A DNA stretch of 64,000 nucleotides from Syngnathus acus. Lineage: Eukaryota > Chordata > Actinopteri > Syngnathiformes > Syngnathidae. Below, piece after piece: positions 38,214 to 49,395 of the stretch (positions are counted from its first letter, which is position 1; each line of letters starts with the position of its first letter). The DNA is taken from assembly GCF_901709675.1 (NCBI RefSeq), contig NC_051088.1, positions 18,921,193 to 18,985,192 of the forward strand, read 5' to 3'. The notes beneath the pieces were generated by a model that did not search any database, had not been told where the DNA came from, and worked only from the letters and a program-made list of their open reading frames with translations. A program made the translations under genes and the position numbers.

Positions 38214-39134
38214 TTAGAAGTCCACACTGCGTCTTTGCTCATTGATCCAATCCCCAGGGTTGACATCCATCTGCAGCATCTTCATCACCCACTTGTCCCT
38301 CCGTGCGCCATCAATGAACTCGTCCAGTGAGAGTTCACCTAAGTGTGTGCAACAACCACATTAGCATCCAGTGTACACACAGGACACGACGAGCAGTGAG
38401 ATTTTCTATTAATACTCTTTAAAGCTATTAAAGCTAACACTAAGCTCTTAAATTACCCACACAGCATTTTAAGATGTCAAAAAAATGTTACACTCACCAT
38501 CTCCATTTTCATCAACCAGCTCAAATATCCGATCCACGACTTGGTCTGGGGTCAGAAGATTGCACTCTTTATCCAGCTCTCCATGACAGGCTTTCTTCAG
38601 TCGATAGATAGACTTGGGAAGAGTAAGAAAGAATGTTTGGATAAGTGTCAAATTAAATAAATTCTCTACAAACGTGGATAATTCATGTGAAATGCTGGAT
38701 TACCTCCACAATTTCAAGAAGCTCTGTTTTATCAATGCACCCACTTCCATCTTTGTCGTACATTTTGAACGTCCATTTCAATTTATGCTCCAATTTACCC
38801 CTAAGCACCAAGTTCAAAGCTGCAACGTACTCGAGAAAGTCAATGGTGTTGTCCTGTGTACATGAGAAACCAAGCGTTAAAAACACTTTAAACTCGCTAA
38901 TTTACACATGCAAGAGAGGTCGGTACTTACTCCGTTCTTGTCGAAAGCCCGAAACATGTTTTCAATGTAATCGGAAGCCGCTTTGTTATCGGCGACCCCA
39001 AAAAAACTCTTGAACTCGTGCATAAAGAGTGTCCCACTTGGGCATTCCACCACAAACTTTTTGTACCATTCCTGCAACTCAGCAACATCTATTTCTTTGT
39101 CTGGGTCGCTGTCCTCACTTAGGCGCTGACCCAT
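38214..39134 (-). CDS. guca1b: guanylyl cyclase-activating protein 2 (GCAP2)
   Basis: Four - strand exons in transcript order: 38931-39134, 38704-38853, 38498-38612, 38214-38338, giving 197 residues (human GUCA1B 200). It starts MGQ, retaining the N-myristoylation glycine, and has [13 protein letters not shown], the helical segment engaging guanylate cyclase. EF-hand 1 is the usual non-calcium-binding CPSG version. EF2 (residues 65-76, [12 protein letters not shown]), EF3 (101-112, [12 protein letters not shown]) and EF4 (152-163, DENGDGELSLDE) keep the calcium ligands. The C-terminus [15 protein letters not shown] is GCAP2-like rather than GCAP1. In photoreceptor outer segments the Ca-free protein activates retinal guanylate cyclases to restore cGMP after light. 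A CRX-type TAATCC (- strand) lies about 200 bp upstream. Exon phases (0, 0, 1) all join. No defect is seen. Confidence 0.97.
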
Positions 39135-39336
39135 TATGGAAAGTCTTATCGCAGTACCCAGAAGACTGCAAGAATTACATTACATAAAACGCTTTGACCC
39201 GATTATTAATACATAAATGTTTTTAAGGCAGTCAATTAAAATGTGAAGAAATGGCATGCCAGCTGTGTCGCTGAAACTTCGTCCTGTGGTAGAATCCCAT
39301 CTGGATGAGACAAAGGTTGTTATGGCTCTCATGAGG

Positions 39337-39342
39337 GGATTA
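39337..39342 (-). promoter_or_regulatory. guca1b: CRX/OTX-type site (TAATCC) upstream of guca1b
   Basis: The - strand reads TAATCC about 200 bp upstream of the guca1b start. K50 homeodomain factors CRX and OTX drive photoreceptor genes through this core. A six-base match has little weight alone; it is listed because of the gene it precedes. Confidence 0.3.
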
Positions 39343-39839
39343 CAAATGTTCACTTGTCAAAATCAATCGGTCCACAGACACATCATGAGAGGATTGTCGT
39401 TTAGCACCGCCCACATAGCCACACATTGTCAATACTATATACAATATTAGCTCCTTCCCATGTGTTTTCATTATGTTAATTGTAGACTTAACTTTTATAC
39501 CAGAGGGAGAAGTCGGTCAGTTTACAGATCTTGGGCCCGGCGGGGGCAAAATAATGGAATCATTTTCTAAACGTGCAAATAATCCTTACAAAGGGCTTGG
39601 GTGACTAAAATATCAGCGTTTTATGCAATACGTATAAACCATCACATGGAGTTGAAAGCTTGCCATGGTCAATACCATCCCATCCCTCCTTACCTGCTGA
39701 CAACAGCAATTGTGTTAATCTTAGTTGAGAAGTGTCAAGGCCATCATGGATTTCACTTGACAGTGTTATGCATACCCTCAGGTATATAAACAAACTAAAA
39801 ACAAAATAGTGGGGATTAGAAATAACAGGTTTTTAGAGA

Positions 39840-40980
39840 GACATGTTCCTGTAACATAGTGACCTTTGCCTGTGTGTTTTGCAGACAAACATCTTTGTAG
39901 AACTGTATGTGAAAACTGCAATGCAAGTGAGAGGTCAGGTCACAATCTACACGTGTGATCCCTTTGTACAAGGCCAGTTTAAGGACATTTTATTACTTAA
40001 TTTTCATATTTATGTATCTACTGCATGTCTTACCAATAAACTGCAGATTCAGCCTACAAATATATTGTGAATCAAACTTTAATTCCGATGCTCAATATTT
40101 TCTATTATATGACCCAAATATTATTATCACATCTATAGACGTATTTAACTTCCTTGTTGAAAAGTAAAATTGTTCCGCATACACAGCATAGAAACCAAAC
40201 CCACCACATTATTTCCAAGACAAGATCTATTGCTTTGTATGAATACAATGAAAGAAGCATTTATTTTCCAGATATTTTTCTTTGTGCCCATGAGCACACA
40301 TGACAAGTGCATAAAACTGATTTACAGGCATGTACAGTACTGTAAAAATCTCAAGTTATAAAAAAAAAAACGAGGCATGGCTACAACTATGGTATTAGAG
40401 GGAAGAATTGTTAAGGACTCTCAAGACAATGTTATGCTGAAATGTCTTAACTTAATTGTCACTAACCATCAAGGAGCTAGTGCTAGTAAGTGCAATGTTA
40501 ATGTTAAAAAAAAAATAAGATGAAATATTCTCTATATTTTCTCTAATATTTTCTCATAGAAAAGGATGTTAAGGGGAACCAGATTCATCTGGAGAGGGAC
40601 ATTCTTTGTATCAAAACTATTCTTAGGCTAAAACAACTCAAGCTACCAAAGTACCTTTTGGAAATACATACATGCCAAAGATGAAGGTATTAAACTCAGC
40701 TCATATGTTGTGGACATGAAATGGTCTAACATGGCGTGGGGGATGGGGGTGTAGAAAAAAGTGAGTCAACAGTGGAAAAATCTCCATGATGTCCTTTTTA
40801 GTCCTTCAGACTAGTTGATATTTGACCAACCAGCTCATATTGAAGTAAACATAAGTTCCTTGCAAAAGGAACCATCCAGATCCTTATCACTCCTGATCCT
40901 GCAGCCTACAATTCCACAGTGATGCAGCGTACCCTTGCTGTGTTGTCAGAGTGTCAAGAGTCAGTTAGGTCAACTGGCTC
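39840..40980. other. intergenic between guca1b and ppp4r2
   Basis: AT-rich unique sequence, with no exon recognised. Several TTTATT hexamers (AATAAA on the - strand), for example 40982-40987 about 30 bp past the ppp4r2 stop, could serve as ppp4r2 polyadenylation signals. Confidence 0.5.
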
Positions 40981-41017
40981 GTTTATTCACTTGCCTTTCC
41001 TATCCCCAGGCTTGATT

Positions 41018-44000
41018 TCAATCTGCGCAGTTTGAGTTGTCTGCACCGCCCCCTGTTGTCAGGTTGGGTGAATTACCAGGAGAGGAGAGGACCGCTTTGA
41101 CACTCGGCAGGCAGTCTCCTCCGTCACTGCCGCTGCTGTCCCCAGTGTTGTGCTCAATCAGCGTATTCTCCTTCAGTTGTCCCTTCGATTGATGACTAGT
41201 GATGTCAGAGTGGGCCTTCTCCTCAAGTTCCCTCTTTTCACATGCTCGTGTCGGTGGGCTTCTGGGCTCTGAGGAGAAAAACGAGGTGAAAAACTGTTGT
41301 AAAACATTTTGACGGTAAAATTGATTTCCACTACTTTTTAGCTGAGGTAAATTACTTTGCAATCTATGGTCACAACAAATAACTACCGTTATTTCTAAGC
41401 CGCCGGCTAATTTTTCTCCCACGCTTTGGATCCTTCGGCTTTAAAGGTGACGGTATGGTTAATTCGTGGATTTTTACTAATGAGTTTCACGCCGCCAATC
41501 GCTTTGCAGTAGTCTCGTCACATCTGACCAACGAAATGACCAAACACATCACAGTGGACCAATCAGTCATCCTGAGTCTTCATATTCATCATTAGCGTAA
41601 GTCAGTGGGAGGTTCGGATGATGAAATCTTTTACCAAAACTGTTCGCGTGCGACGAGTTAAGCGTTATGCCCGAATCTCACTGAACAGCAAAGTGAATGT
41701 TGTTGTTTTTTTGTCAGGGTTCGATCAAGGTTGTAAAAAAGACGTTCGCCAGACATTCGCAAAGTATGAATAGTCGCAAACTGTTTTTCTAGCTGACATC
41801 AAAATTTGAACATTTCCTTGGACAGTACAAGTCCATCAGAAAACCTTTGAATGACTCAGGGTGGGCAGAGTTCATGCACACCTACCTGGATCATCTATAT
41901 TGGATTGTGTTCGACAAGATGGTTCGCTTTGGAATTGTCGATCGCTAGAGTCTTCTAAGAAGTCACCCTTTGCTGAGGATCTCTCCATTCCTCTACATGA
42001 GGATTCCTTGTTTTCTCTTATGTCGTCTTCCAGATTCTCGCTGACCTTTAGCCTCTTGCTGTTGTGCTTGTCAGCATCAGAACCCCCCTCTTCCACCTCC
42101 TCCTCATCAGTGTGTTTACTTTTTGTCCGGCTCAGTGTGATTTTGCCTCCCATGAGTGAAAGGTCAGTGCTGTATAAACAAAAATGTACGTTAATTAAAA
42201 TACATTCCTAATGTATGATTCATGTCTTCATTGAAGCGTTCATATCAACAGTAAGCTGTGCGATTGAAATCCCTTGATCTTAGTGAGGTGAGTAGAATCA
42301 TAGCCATGAATGAAATTTAACAGTATCAGACAATGTTAAATATGCCGTAACCACTAAAACTACAAGACCGGATGTCAAGTAATTTCGGAAAATACCGAAT
42401 GCAATCTAGGTATGTCACAAGCAAAGTAAATAAACAAAATACAATAAAAAGAAAGTATGAAAAATTAATTTATACTTTGTAAATTCTGCAAAAGAGTCAT
42501 TTAAAATAGTTTAGTTGTTAAAATATGGTTGATCAAGTTGAGCTTGAAGGTATTAAGAAATATGTATCGGGCCCCAACTTGGCTCGTTGGGCCACCATCC
42601 AAAAAAGGCTTCTACCTGACGCGAGGCTCCGCATTGGGCTCTGGCTCCTTGCTGATTGCACACTCAGAGAGGCCATTGGTGGAAAGTGAAGTCGACGATG
42701 ACAGCTTTGGCCTATTCAGCCCTTTTGGCATGCCTGGTCCGTTAACATTTCGACTGCAAAATAATGGCATGCCGATTTCTTACACATGGAGAACCAAAAG
42801 GATTCACCCCTAAAAGTAACCCAGTGTGGCAAGAGTGGCTCCCACCTGTCAGAGTGTACCAAAGAGGTGCCAGATAACATCACTCCATTCATTCTGTTTG
42901 AACTCAACATCCCATTTTTCCTGTTGAAAAACAGAAAGGAATGAAATTAATGTGTAGCAAAAATGTGAAGCATGACACTTTTGGTACTTACTCCGATGTA
43001 GGGTGCACACAGCTGACCACCATTACATTCTGTAAGTACAGACAGGAGGAATATGAATATTTAATACATTTCTAACATCACTCATTATTAATATTGAAAA
43101 CTGACAACCTTTTCTATACCCCTGAGAAACTTATCTGTTCCTGTATAATGTCGCTTTGGGTCAGTGAGCAGCTCACACAGACGCTGAATGGTGAATGGGA
43201 TTCTGGGAAAGTTACCAAGAGATATGTTTAGAAGGAATCACGGGAAACCGCCAGCATCAACACTGAACTTGAAATGTTGCCAAAGCTGACAAAGACATAC
43301 CAACTTAAACACACTGGACTTGTGTCTCAGCCTGCCGCGGGTTTTAATGATCTTATTAAAAATGGATTCTTTTCTTGTCAGCTTAATTGCTTCCAGTTCT
43401 ACACAATACATCCCTTAGCCACAGTTAGGACATTGTACATCAATTCAACAATCACTCTGATAAGGTGAAAGAGAAACATAACTTATATCATAACAATTAT
43501 TTGACATAAAAAATAATACTGTAGATAAATCTCTGAAATAATTATAAATTATGTGTTTCGACTGTCTTGTTTCGCCAAAACAGAGTGCCTGCAATCGCTG
43601 TGGTTAATTTGAATGCAAAACCATTAATAAAGAAATGGAATGTATTTCCAGTTAAGTGGTGAAGATAGAAATGTAGTGCCTACTGTTTGACAGAAAATAA
43701 AGTTTTATATCTGTTAAATCATGGGAAACTGTGGAAGAGGGAGAATATGATAGCATTTTATACACTAACCCATTATAGTTGTCAACTATTTTTAATATCC
43801 TCTTCTTCATCTCCTCGAAAGGAACATGTTCTACATTGGGATTGTGCGTGCCTCTCTGTTCAGTGGTCGATGAGTGAAAATCATCGATGATGTTCTCCAA
43901 TTTAAACATGAAGTAGGATTTGAATTGTGACCACGGAATCCTAGGAGAAATCAGAAATTTGGTCAGAAGAAGTCAAAACAATTATCACAAACAGTTGTAT

Positions 44001-44690
44001 TACCACGCTTACTCACATGACAAAAAAATGTAGGTTGTGTAATTGAGTGCAAATTTGTGGAACTCACATTGCTTCCCCTGTCTTGGCAACATGACACAGG
44101 AATTGCTCCAATACTGGACTTGTATCCCTTTTCACTTTATTCTCAAAATCTGTAAATGATGACATTGATAATTTTTTAATGTTTCTGACCAAAAGTAAAA
44201 CACAATTACATAACTACATAATAATTACATGAACATAACATGAAACAATTAATTATATTGTTGTTATTTTTTAAGCCACTTGAAGTGTTTCGGTGTTACA
44301 AGTCAAGATGACTCGCAGACTGAGCAAAAAGAACACAAGTACGTACGTACAAGTAGTGTTAACACCACAGCGTAAAATCATATATTATGACAATTGCATT
44401 AAATTGCGGTTCTCTTGAAAGTTGCAATTTAGTAGCACGTTTATTAGCTAGCGTTTGCATAACTAATTGATAACGATTGACCAATCAATGAATGAGTTAT
44501 GGAAATTGCACAGCTTGCAAACTAAACTTGCTAGGTTGCAAGCTAAGTTGATCACGTAGTTACCGACGATTAGCGGTTCCACTCGATGCCGATATACATA
44601 TCAAAAACTCTCACGAATGCGCAATTATTATTATTTTTATTCAGTGTCATTTTTGCCTTGAAACGCTTCCAACAACGCCTCGGTGTCCAT
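41018..44690 (-). CDS. ppp4r2: protein phosphatase 4 regulatory subunit 2
   Basis: Eight - strand exons in transcript order: 44657-44690, 44068-44149, 43770-43940, 43109-43202, 42992-43029, 42846-42920, 41886-42169, 41018-41268, giving 342 residues (human about 417). The N-terminal half is strongly PPP4R2-like: [84 protein letters not shown] and NRMNGVM. The C-terminal half is acidic, Ser/Glu-rich and low in order, as in the family, but shorter. PPP4R2 bridges PP4 catalytic subunit to targets such as gamma-H2AX and RPA2 and to spliceosomal assembly (SMN). Exon 1 ends TTTCAAG followed by GC rather than GT, the only join that preserves the conserved N-terminus, so intron 1 appears to be GC-AG. 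All other junctions are GT-AG. It is divergent from eif4e3 across about 470 bp. Confidence 0.93.
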
Positions 44691-45158
44691 CGCTGCCTCC
44701 GGTAACCGAAGGAAATACTGTATTTGCTAGTTAGCAATAGCAAGCAACAACATAACAAAGCTGGTCCGGGTGAAGACTGCGCATGACTGTGGTGACGTCA
44801 TATCTTTACGGAAAATGTCTGTATTATGAAACGGACGTTCAATTACTATCAAACTGAACTGTGACAACATCGAATACTACGTATGATTTTCTGTGGACGT
44901 CAGACGTCGAAAGCATCCATTCATCCATCCATTTTCTGTACCGCTTTGTCCCCACTTGCATATCCAAAGAGGAAGCGTCTTTTTTTAGTTGTTGTTGTTG
45001 TGCGGTGCGGCTGAGTGAGTCATCAGCTGATCATCAGGTTTACTTTCACCGAGCAAACACTGCACATGTAACTCAGAAGCTGCGGTGGAAACAGCGTCAA
45101 AAGACGACTACCAGTTTTTTGACAGTGTCATTGGAGTTCTGCGGAAAAAACAACAACA
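44691..45158. promoter_or_regulatory. probable bidirectional promoter, ppp4r2 / eif4e3
   Basis: Only 468 bp separate the two divergent start codons. A full palindromic CRE, TGACGTCA, lies at 44793-44800, and an NRF1-like CTGCGCATG at about 44777-44785 just beside it, about 90-110 bp from the ppp4r2 ATG. No TATA box was noticed. The eif4e3-proximal half holds a short piece of the CCATCCATTT repeat family (44913-44955), so the core promoter is probably in the ppp4r2-proximal part. Confidence 0.6.
44913..44955. repeat. short copy of the CCATCCATTT dispersed repeat
   Basis: 'CATCCATCCATTTTCTGTAC' followed by 'cgctttgtccccactt' matches the 5' start of the family seen at 19271 and 48975. It is about 43 bp long and lies within the eif4e3 upstream or leader region. 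Confidence 0.6.
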
Positions 45159-47479
45159 ATGGCACTACCGGTGACTGCCGCGTTACATTTGAATTCTCCA
45201 TCCAGCCCGCTGGCTCTCCTGGAACCCAGTATTCACATCCGAGAACAAGACACCGATTTGGGAAGCTACGATGAAGAAAGTGACATTCTGCCTTTACATT
45301 CTGCCTGGACCTTCTGGCTTGATAGGTACGTCACAGCTTTCCATTTGAAATAATAACGTTATTATTCAGCTGTTATATCTCAAGAGAACAAAGAAATTGG
45401 ATGCAGTATGTAGCAAGTATTGAAAAATTGATATCAACACTAAAAGTCGTTGCTGGGCATGTTCAACTAAATTCTATTCAAATAAAAGTCACGTCAATCA
45501 AGAGTTTCTAGCTTTTCTGACCTATTTTCCTTTTTGACCTACATTTATATGACACCTTGTGAGGATCCCATAATTAAAATAAAATGATCACTCATACTGA
45601 AACTAATTTCACACAAACTCAAATTAACTTCTCACTTGTTAGTTTTGGAAGTTTTAATGCTACAAAACGGTTGACCCCTTGCCGGGTTGCCAATAAAGAC
45701 TCATGTGGCTAGTCCTCGCGACTAGGCCCCACTTAGACATCCACTTGTCATTTCAGATCAAATTTCATGTTGAATGAGTTACACAAGCGTCATCCTCCAC
45801 CTTGCGTACATGTCACTGGTTGCTGTGTTCTAATGAGGTCAGAGTTGTTTACTTGCTGATTCGTCATGTGATTCCCACCTCCATGCTTTCTGTTTGATTG
45901 GCAGGACACAGGAACGTGACACATACTGGGCAGAGATTTTATTTGGAACATGCCGAATTAATGTTTTTTTTCTAAATAAGTATCTCCTTTGTCAGATCTC
46001 TTCCAGGAGCTACAGCAGCTGAATGTGAGTCCAACCTGAAGAAAATCTACACCGTTGAGACAGTCCAGGCAAGATTTCCAGTCTTTTATAATCTTGCCCC
46101 ATCATACACAGTGTCTGTAACATAATTCTGCCAGAACAAGACTAGAACTTAGTATTTTAGAACTTACTCCATTTGTGAATTCCTAACAATAGCAGTGGTA
46201 GTTAAATGACAATAAAATCCTCTGGCTGGAATTTCCATATAGTTAAAGAAAATATTAAAATCTGAAACTATCGATACCCAATCTCCCAGAAAAATGCAAA
46301 TAAAACATTTGCCTCCTGTAGAACTTTTGGAGAGTTTATAACAACATACCCAATGTTGCCATCTTGCCACTGAGGTGCAGCTATCATCTGATGAGAGGTG
46401 AAAGAAAACCACTCTGGTGAGTTATTTTAAAGATAAATACTCTATCTACTCATCGACAAAATCTTATCTATTTTCTTATTGTTTTCAATCAGGGAGGAAG
46501 AAAGTAACGCGAAAGGAGGTGTTTGGAGGTTGAAAATACCAAAAGAGTGCACAGTGAGTGATGTGATGAAATGAAATAGCTCAGATTTTCACAATCTTTA
46601 TGAGGTATTTAATAAAGTCTTTATCTTCACAGTCTGCTGTGTGGAAGGAATTGCTACTGGCCACCATCGGGGAGCAGTTCAGTGATTATTGTGCCGCAGG
46701 TACAGTAAGATATCGTTTCAATAACTCGCTTGAACGACATGTGATCTATAGTAGTGGTTCTTAACCTGGGTTCGATCGAACCCTAGGGGTTCGATGAGTC
46801 GGTCTCAGGGGTTCGGCAGAGCCTCCGCCACGGAGGTCCAGACACACATGACTTATCTTGTAAATTCGTGATGACGCATATCGGAACCGGTCTCTCAAAA
46901 GCAACAGCAGAAGTCACACTGATTTGCAGGTATGTATGTAATTTGTTGTGAGTTCATGCATTGTGTTTGTCCTTTGAACAAGGTGATGTTCATGCACGGC
47001 TCGTTTTGTGCACCAGTAAAAAAAAAACATATCTATGGCTTGAATTTGAAGAAAATCTTATTTTATTTTTCACTTAAGAGGGGTTCGGTGAATGCGCATA
47101 TGAAACTGGTGGGGTTCGGTACCTCCAACAAGGTTAAGAACCACTGATCTATCGTCAATATTTAACCCGCGGCTCATTTCACCCACAGAAGATGAAGTGG
47201 TCGGTGTCAGCGTAAGTGTAAGAGACAGAGAAGATGTTGTTCAGGTGTGGAATGGAAACGCATCCTGCGCTGATGAGTCTAAAATTGTCGGGAGGATCCA
47301 TGAGCTCCTTCCGGAAACGCCATTTAAAGCGGTGTTTTACAAACGTGAGTATTTCATCACATTGTGCGTTTCTGCAATTGTTTCATTGATTGTGAAGCTC
47401 ATAAATGTTAAGTAATACTCATGTTTGCTTTGTTACAGCTCATAAGGATCATCATGCTTTCGAAGGAGGTCGAGCTTGA
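45159..47479 (+). CDS. eif4e3: eukaryotic translation initiation factor 4E type 3
   Basis: Seven exons: 45159-45325, 45996-46068, 46322-46416, 46493-46553, 46633-46699, 47189-47344, 47439-47479, giving 219 residues (human 224). Family blocks: [108 protein letters not shown] and a [19 protein letters not shown] ending. In eIF4E the cap is stacked between two tryptophans. eIF4E3 replaces the first with Cys, present here as Cys66, and keeps the second (Trp112 in PLWEEE), so the atypical cap-binding mode is retained. Exon 2 ends GTCCAG followed by GCAAGA, the classical GC donor form; the conserved protein sequence continues exactly at the next exon, so intron 2 is GC-AG. Intron 5 harbours a hAT MITE. 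Head to head with ppp4r2, upstream of foxp1 as in human. Confidence 0.96.
46752..47146. mobile_element. non-autonomous hAT MITE in eif4e3 intron 5
   Basis: A 395-bp element with 15-bp terminal inverted repeats: TAGTGGTTCTTAACC at the left, GGTTAAGAACCACTG at the right (one mismatch). It is flanked by an 8-bp target duplication, ATCTATAG (46744-46751) and ATCTATCG (47147-47154), one mismatch. The TIR type and 8-bp duplication define the hAT superfamily. There is no coding capacity. It sits about 50 bp from both flanking exons' ends and accounts for most of the intron. Confidence 0.92.
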
Positions 47480-48781
47480 TGTTAACACGTTTTGCACTTT
47501 AAAGCACAGCTCGCACCATAATATGTAGGCACATTTTGAAATAGTCGAGTTGAAGCTCACGTTTAATCTCAACATACTCGACTCAAAATGTAGCCGTTAT
47601 ATTACGGCAAGGAAATTCCTTTTGTTTTTCGGAACTAGTCATTCTTCTACTGTGTTTGAAACAGTTTTGCTCGTTTTTTATTCTTACTAACTTGTGCACA
47701 CAAAGTTCTAGCGAAAATATAACAGGTTATGTACAGATGTGTCATTTTGATCTATTATAGTATTCATTTCAGTTTCTGGAACACAAACTCATGGTCTTTA
47801 ACTGAGTACATCTTTAGAATGACACGTCTTTATAATCTTTGTACATAACGGCCAAAATCAAGTTCCCTAAAGCACACTTTTGCAAACTTTAATGAACCAG
47901 TGCACCTATTTTACATAAACATTTCACGGCACACCACCAAACAAAAATATCGAAATAACGATGCTCTTGTCTCAATTTATCTTACTGTGTGTGAAATGTT
48001 GCTGTTTAATTGAACACAAAACTGATGTCGGAAGCCATGACTTAATTGTGTTTGTAGCAACTCCAAATAGCCTTTTTGCGTTTGAGACCAATACGTTGGG
48101 TCCTTTACCTCTCAGAAGAGCTGCTTGTCATAATTGAGAAATTGAAGCACACTGAATGCGCTTCAATGACTGACTAAAAACAGTGGCTTGCGCTGTTACA
48201 CACACACTGAATGGATTCATATTTACACTGTATGGCACATGGAGACTAGCATAGTATAGTGTAGCGTAGCACTGCTAAGCAGTCAAACAAATGACTTACC
48301 CACATCCACTCTCTCCATCTTACTATTGGTCATCACCTTGCATTTGCCATTTATGTCATGTGACCCAAGCAGCAGCACATTAAGACACTGTATCCAGGTC
48401 AAGTGTATTGTAGCTTTGTGGCTTTTCCCAGCTGATGTAAAAGACATCTCATTGTTCTGCCTTTCACTATTTTACTGCGCGCATGGTGACCTGGTTTAGA
48501 ATAACAGCCCTGGACTAAAGGCCGTTGATGTATGTTTATTTAATTTTCTTTAAGCCCCAAACTAATGACAGACTTTGCCAGGCTAGGTCAAATTTTTCTT
48601 ACCCTTATGTTTTCACTGAAGTAATTCCATTAAAAGAGCGTGTTCATGGAAAACTCCCTGCACGTCTGCAGTCGACCTTTCACTTCAAGACTTCTGACCT
48701 TTGTAACTGTTGATCTTGGACAGTGCCTTGTGTTTGCCAGCAAACAATATGCTTTGCGTGTGTTTGTTTGACTTTGTTTAA

Positions 48782-48787
48782 AATAAA
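48782..48787 (+). terminator. eif4e3: candidate eif4e3 polyadenylation signal
   Basis: A canonical AATAAA about 1.3 kb after the eif4e3 stop. Upstream alternatives were not examined exhaustively. Confidence 0.4.
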
Positions 48788-48974
48788 CCTGCTAAAAATT
48801 GTAAATGAATTTACGTAAATTCGTTTGTGGGTTCGCCAACAGAAATTGATGACTGCTGACACACTACATTGAACGTGGAGAGAGGGAAAATGTCGCCATC
48901 TTTTGGCTATTTACGAGTCATTCATCAGTATTGCCAATTATTTTTGAGGCACGTTAAATAATTTTGCAATTAGA

Positions 48975-49015
48975 TATCCATCCATTTTCTGAACTGAATA
49001 TCCTCACTAGGGTCA
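48975..49015. repeat. short copy of the CCATCCATTT dispersed repeat
   Basis: 'ATCCATCCATTTTCTGAACT' followed by 'gaatatcctcactagggtca' matches the family start seen elsewhere in the window. It is truncated after about 40 bp. Confidence 0.65.
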
Positions 49016-49253
49016 TATTTTGTTTTTTAATAAACTGAGAACACATTGCTGAATGAATCCCTTGCTGACAGGTTCAAACAAAGTTGATTAACTAATTCAC
49101 TAGTTTGAAACTCGAAGAGAGCATTCGTCGCTTAACTTTTGTGAACCAGTTGTTTATCTAAGTATAACTTTACGACGATACAAATGTATACAGATCTACA
49201 CAGTGATCCGTGCGATCTTTTCGTTCCTAAACGGACGGTCCCGCGTGTGGACA

Positions 49254-49395
49254 TGACGTCACCATTGTTTACTTTTATCGAAGCCACGCCCTCTGTTAGC
49301 AACTTGTGGCTAGCCCCGCCGCCAACGAAGCCACTCCGAGGTTCATTCTCCCGACACCGCACCGAGTCCAACTTTATCTACGCGTACGCAAGCTG
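49254..49395 (+). promoter_or_regulatory. foxp1: foxp1 promoter-proximal region and 5' untranslated exon end
   Basis: A CRE palindrome TGACGTCA at 49254-49261 is followed by TGTTTAC at 49266-49272, a forkhead core site. GC- and CpG-rich sequence follows to a strong splice donor: AAGCTG then GTGAGT, with the exon end at 49395. The next acceptor on this strand that makes sense is at 52040, just before the first FOXP coding exon, so this is taken as the non-coding first exon. The transcription start is not defined. Confidence 0.55.

Larger units (their letters stand above)
47480..49250. other. eif4e3 3' region and spacer to foxp1
   Basis: The likely eif4e3 3' untranslated sequence runs to the AATAAA at 48782-48787. 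A hAT-like phrase 'tttcacggcacaccacc' at about 47923-47942 and a copy of the CCATCCATTT repeat (48975-49015) occur. No additional exon was recognised. Confidence 0.5.
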
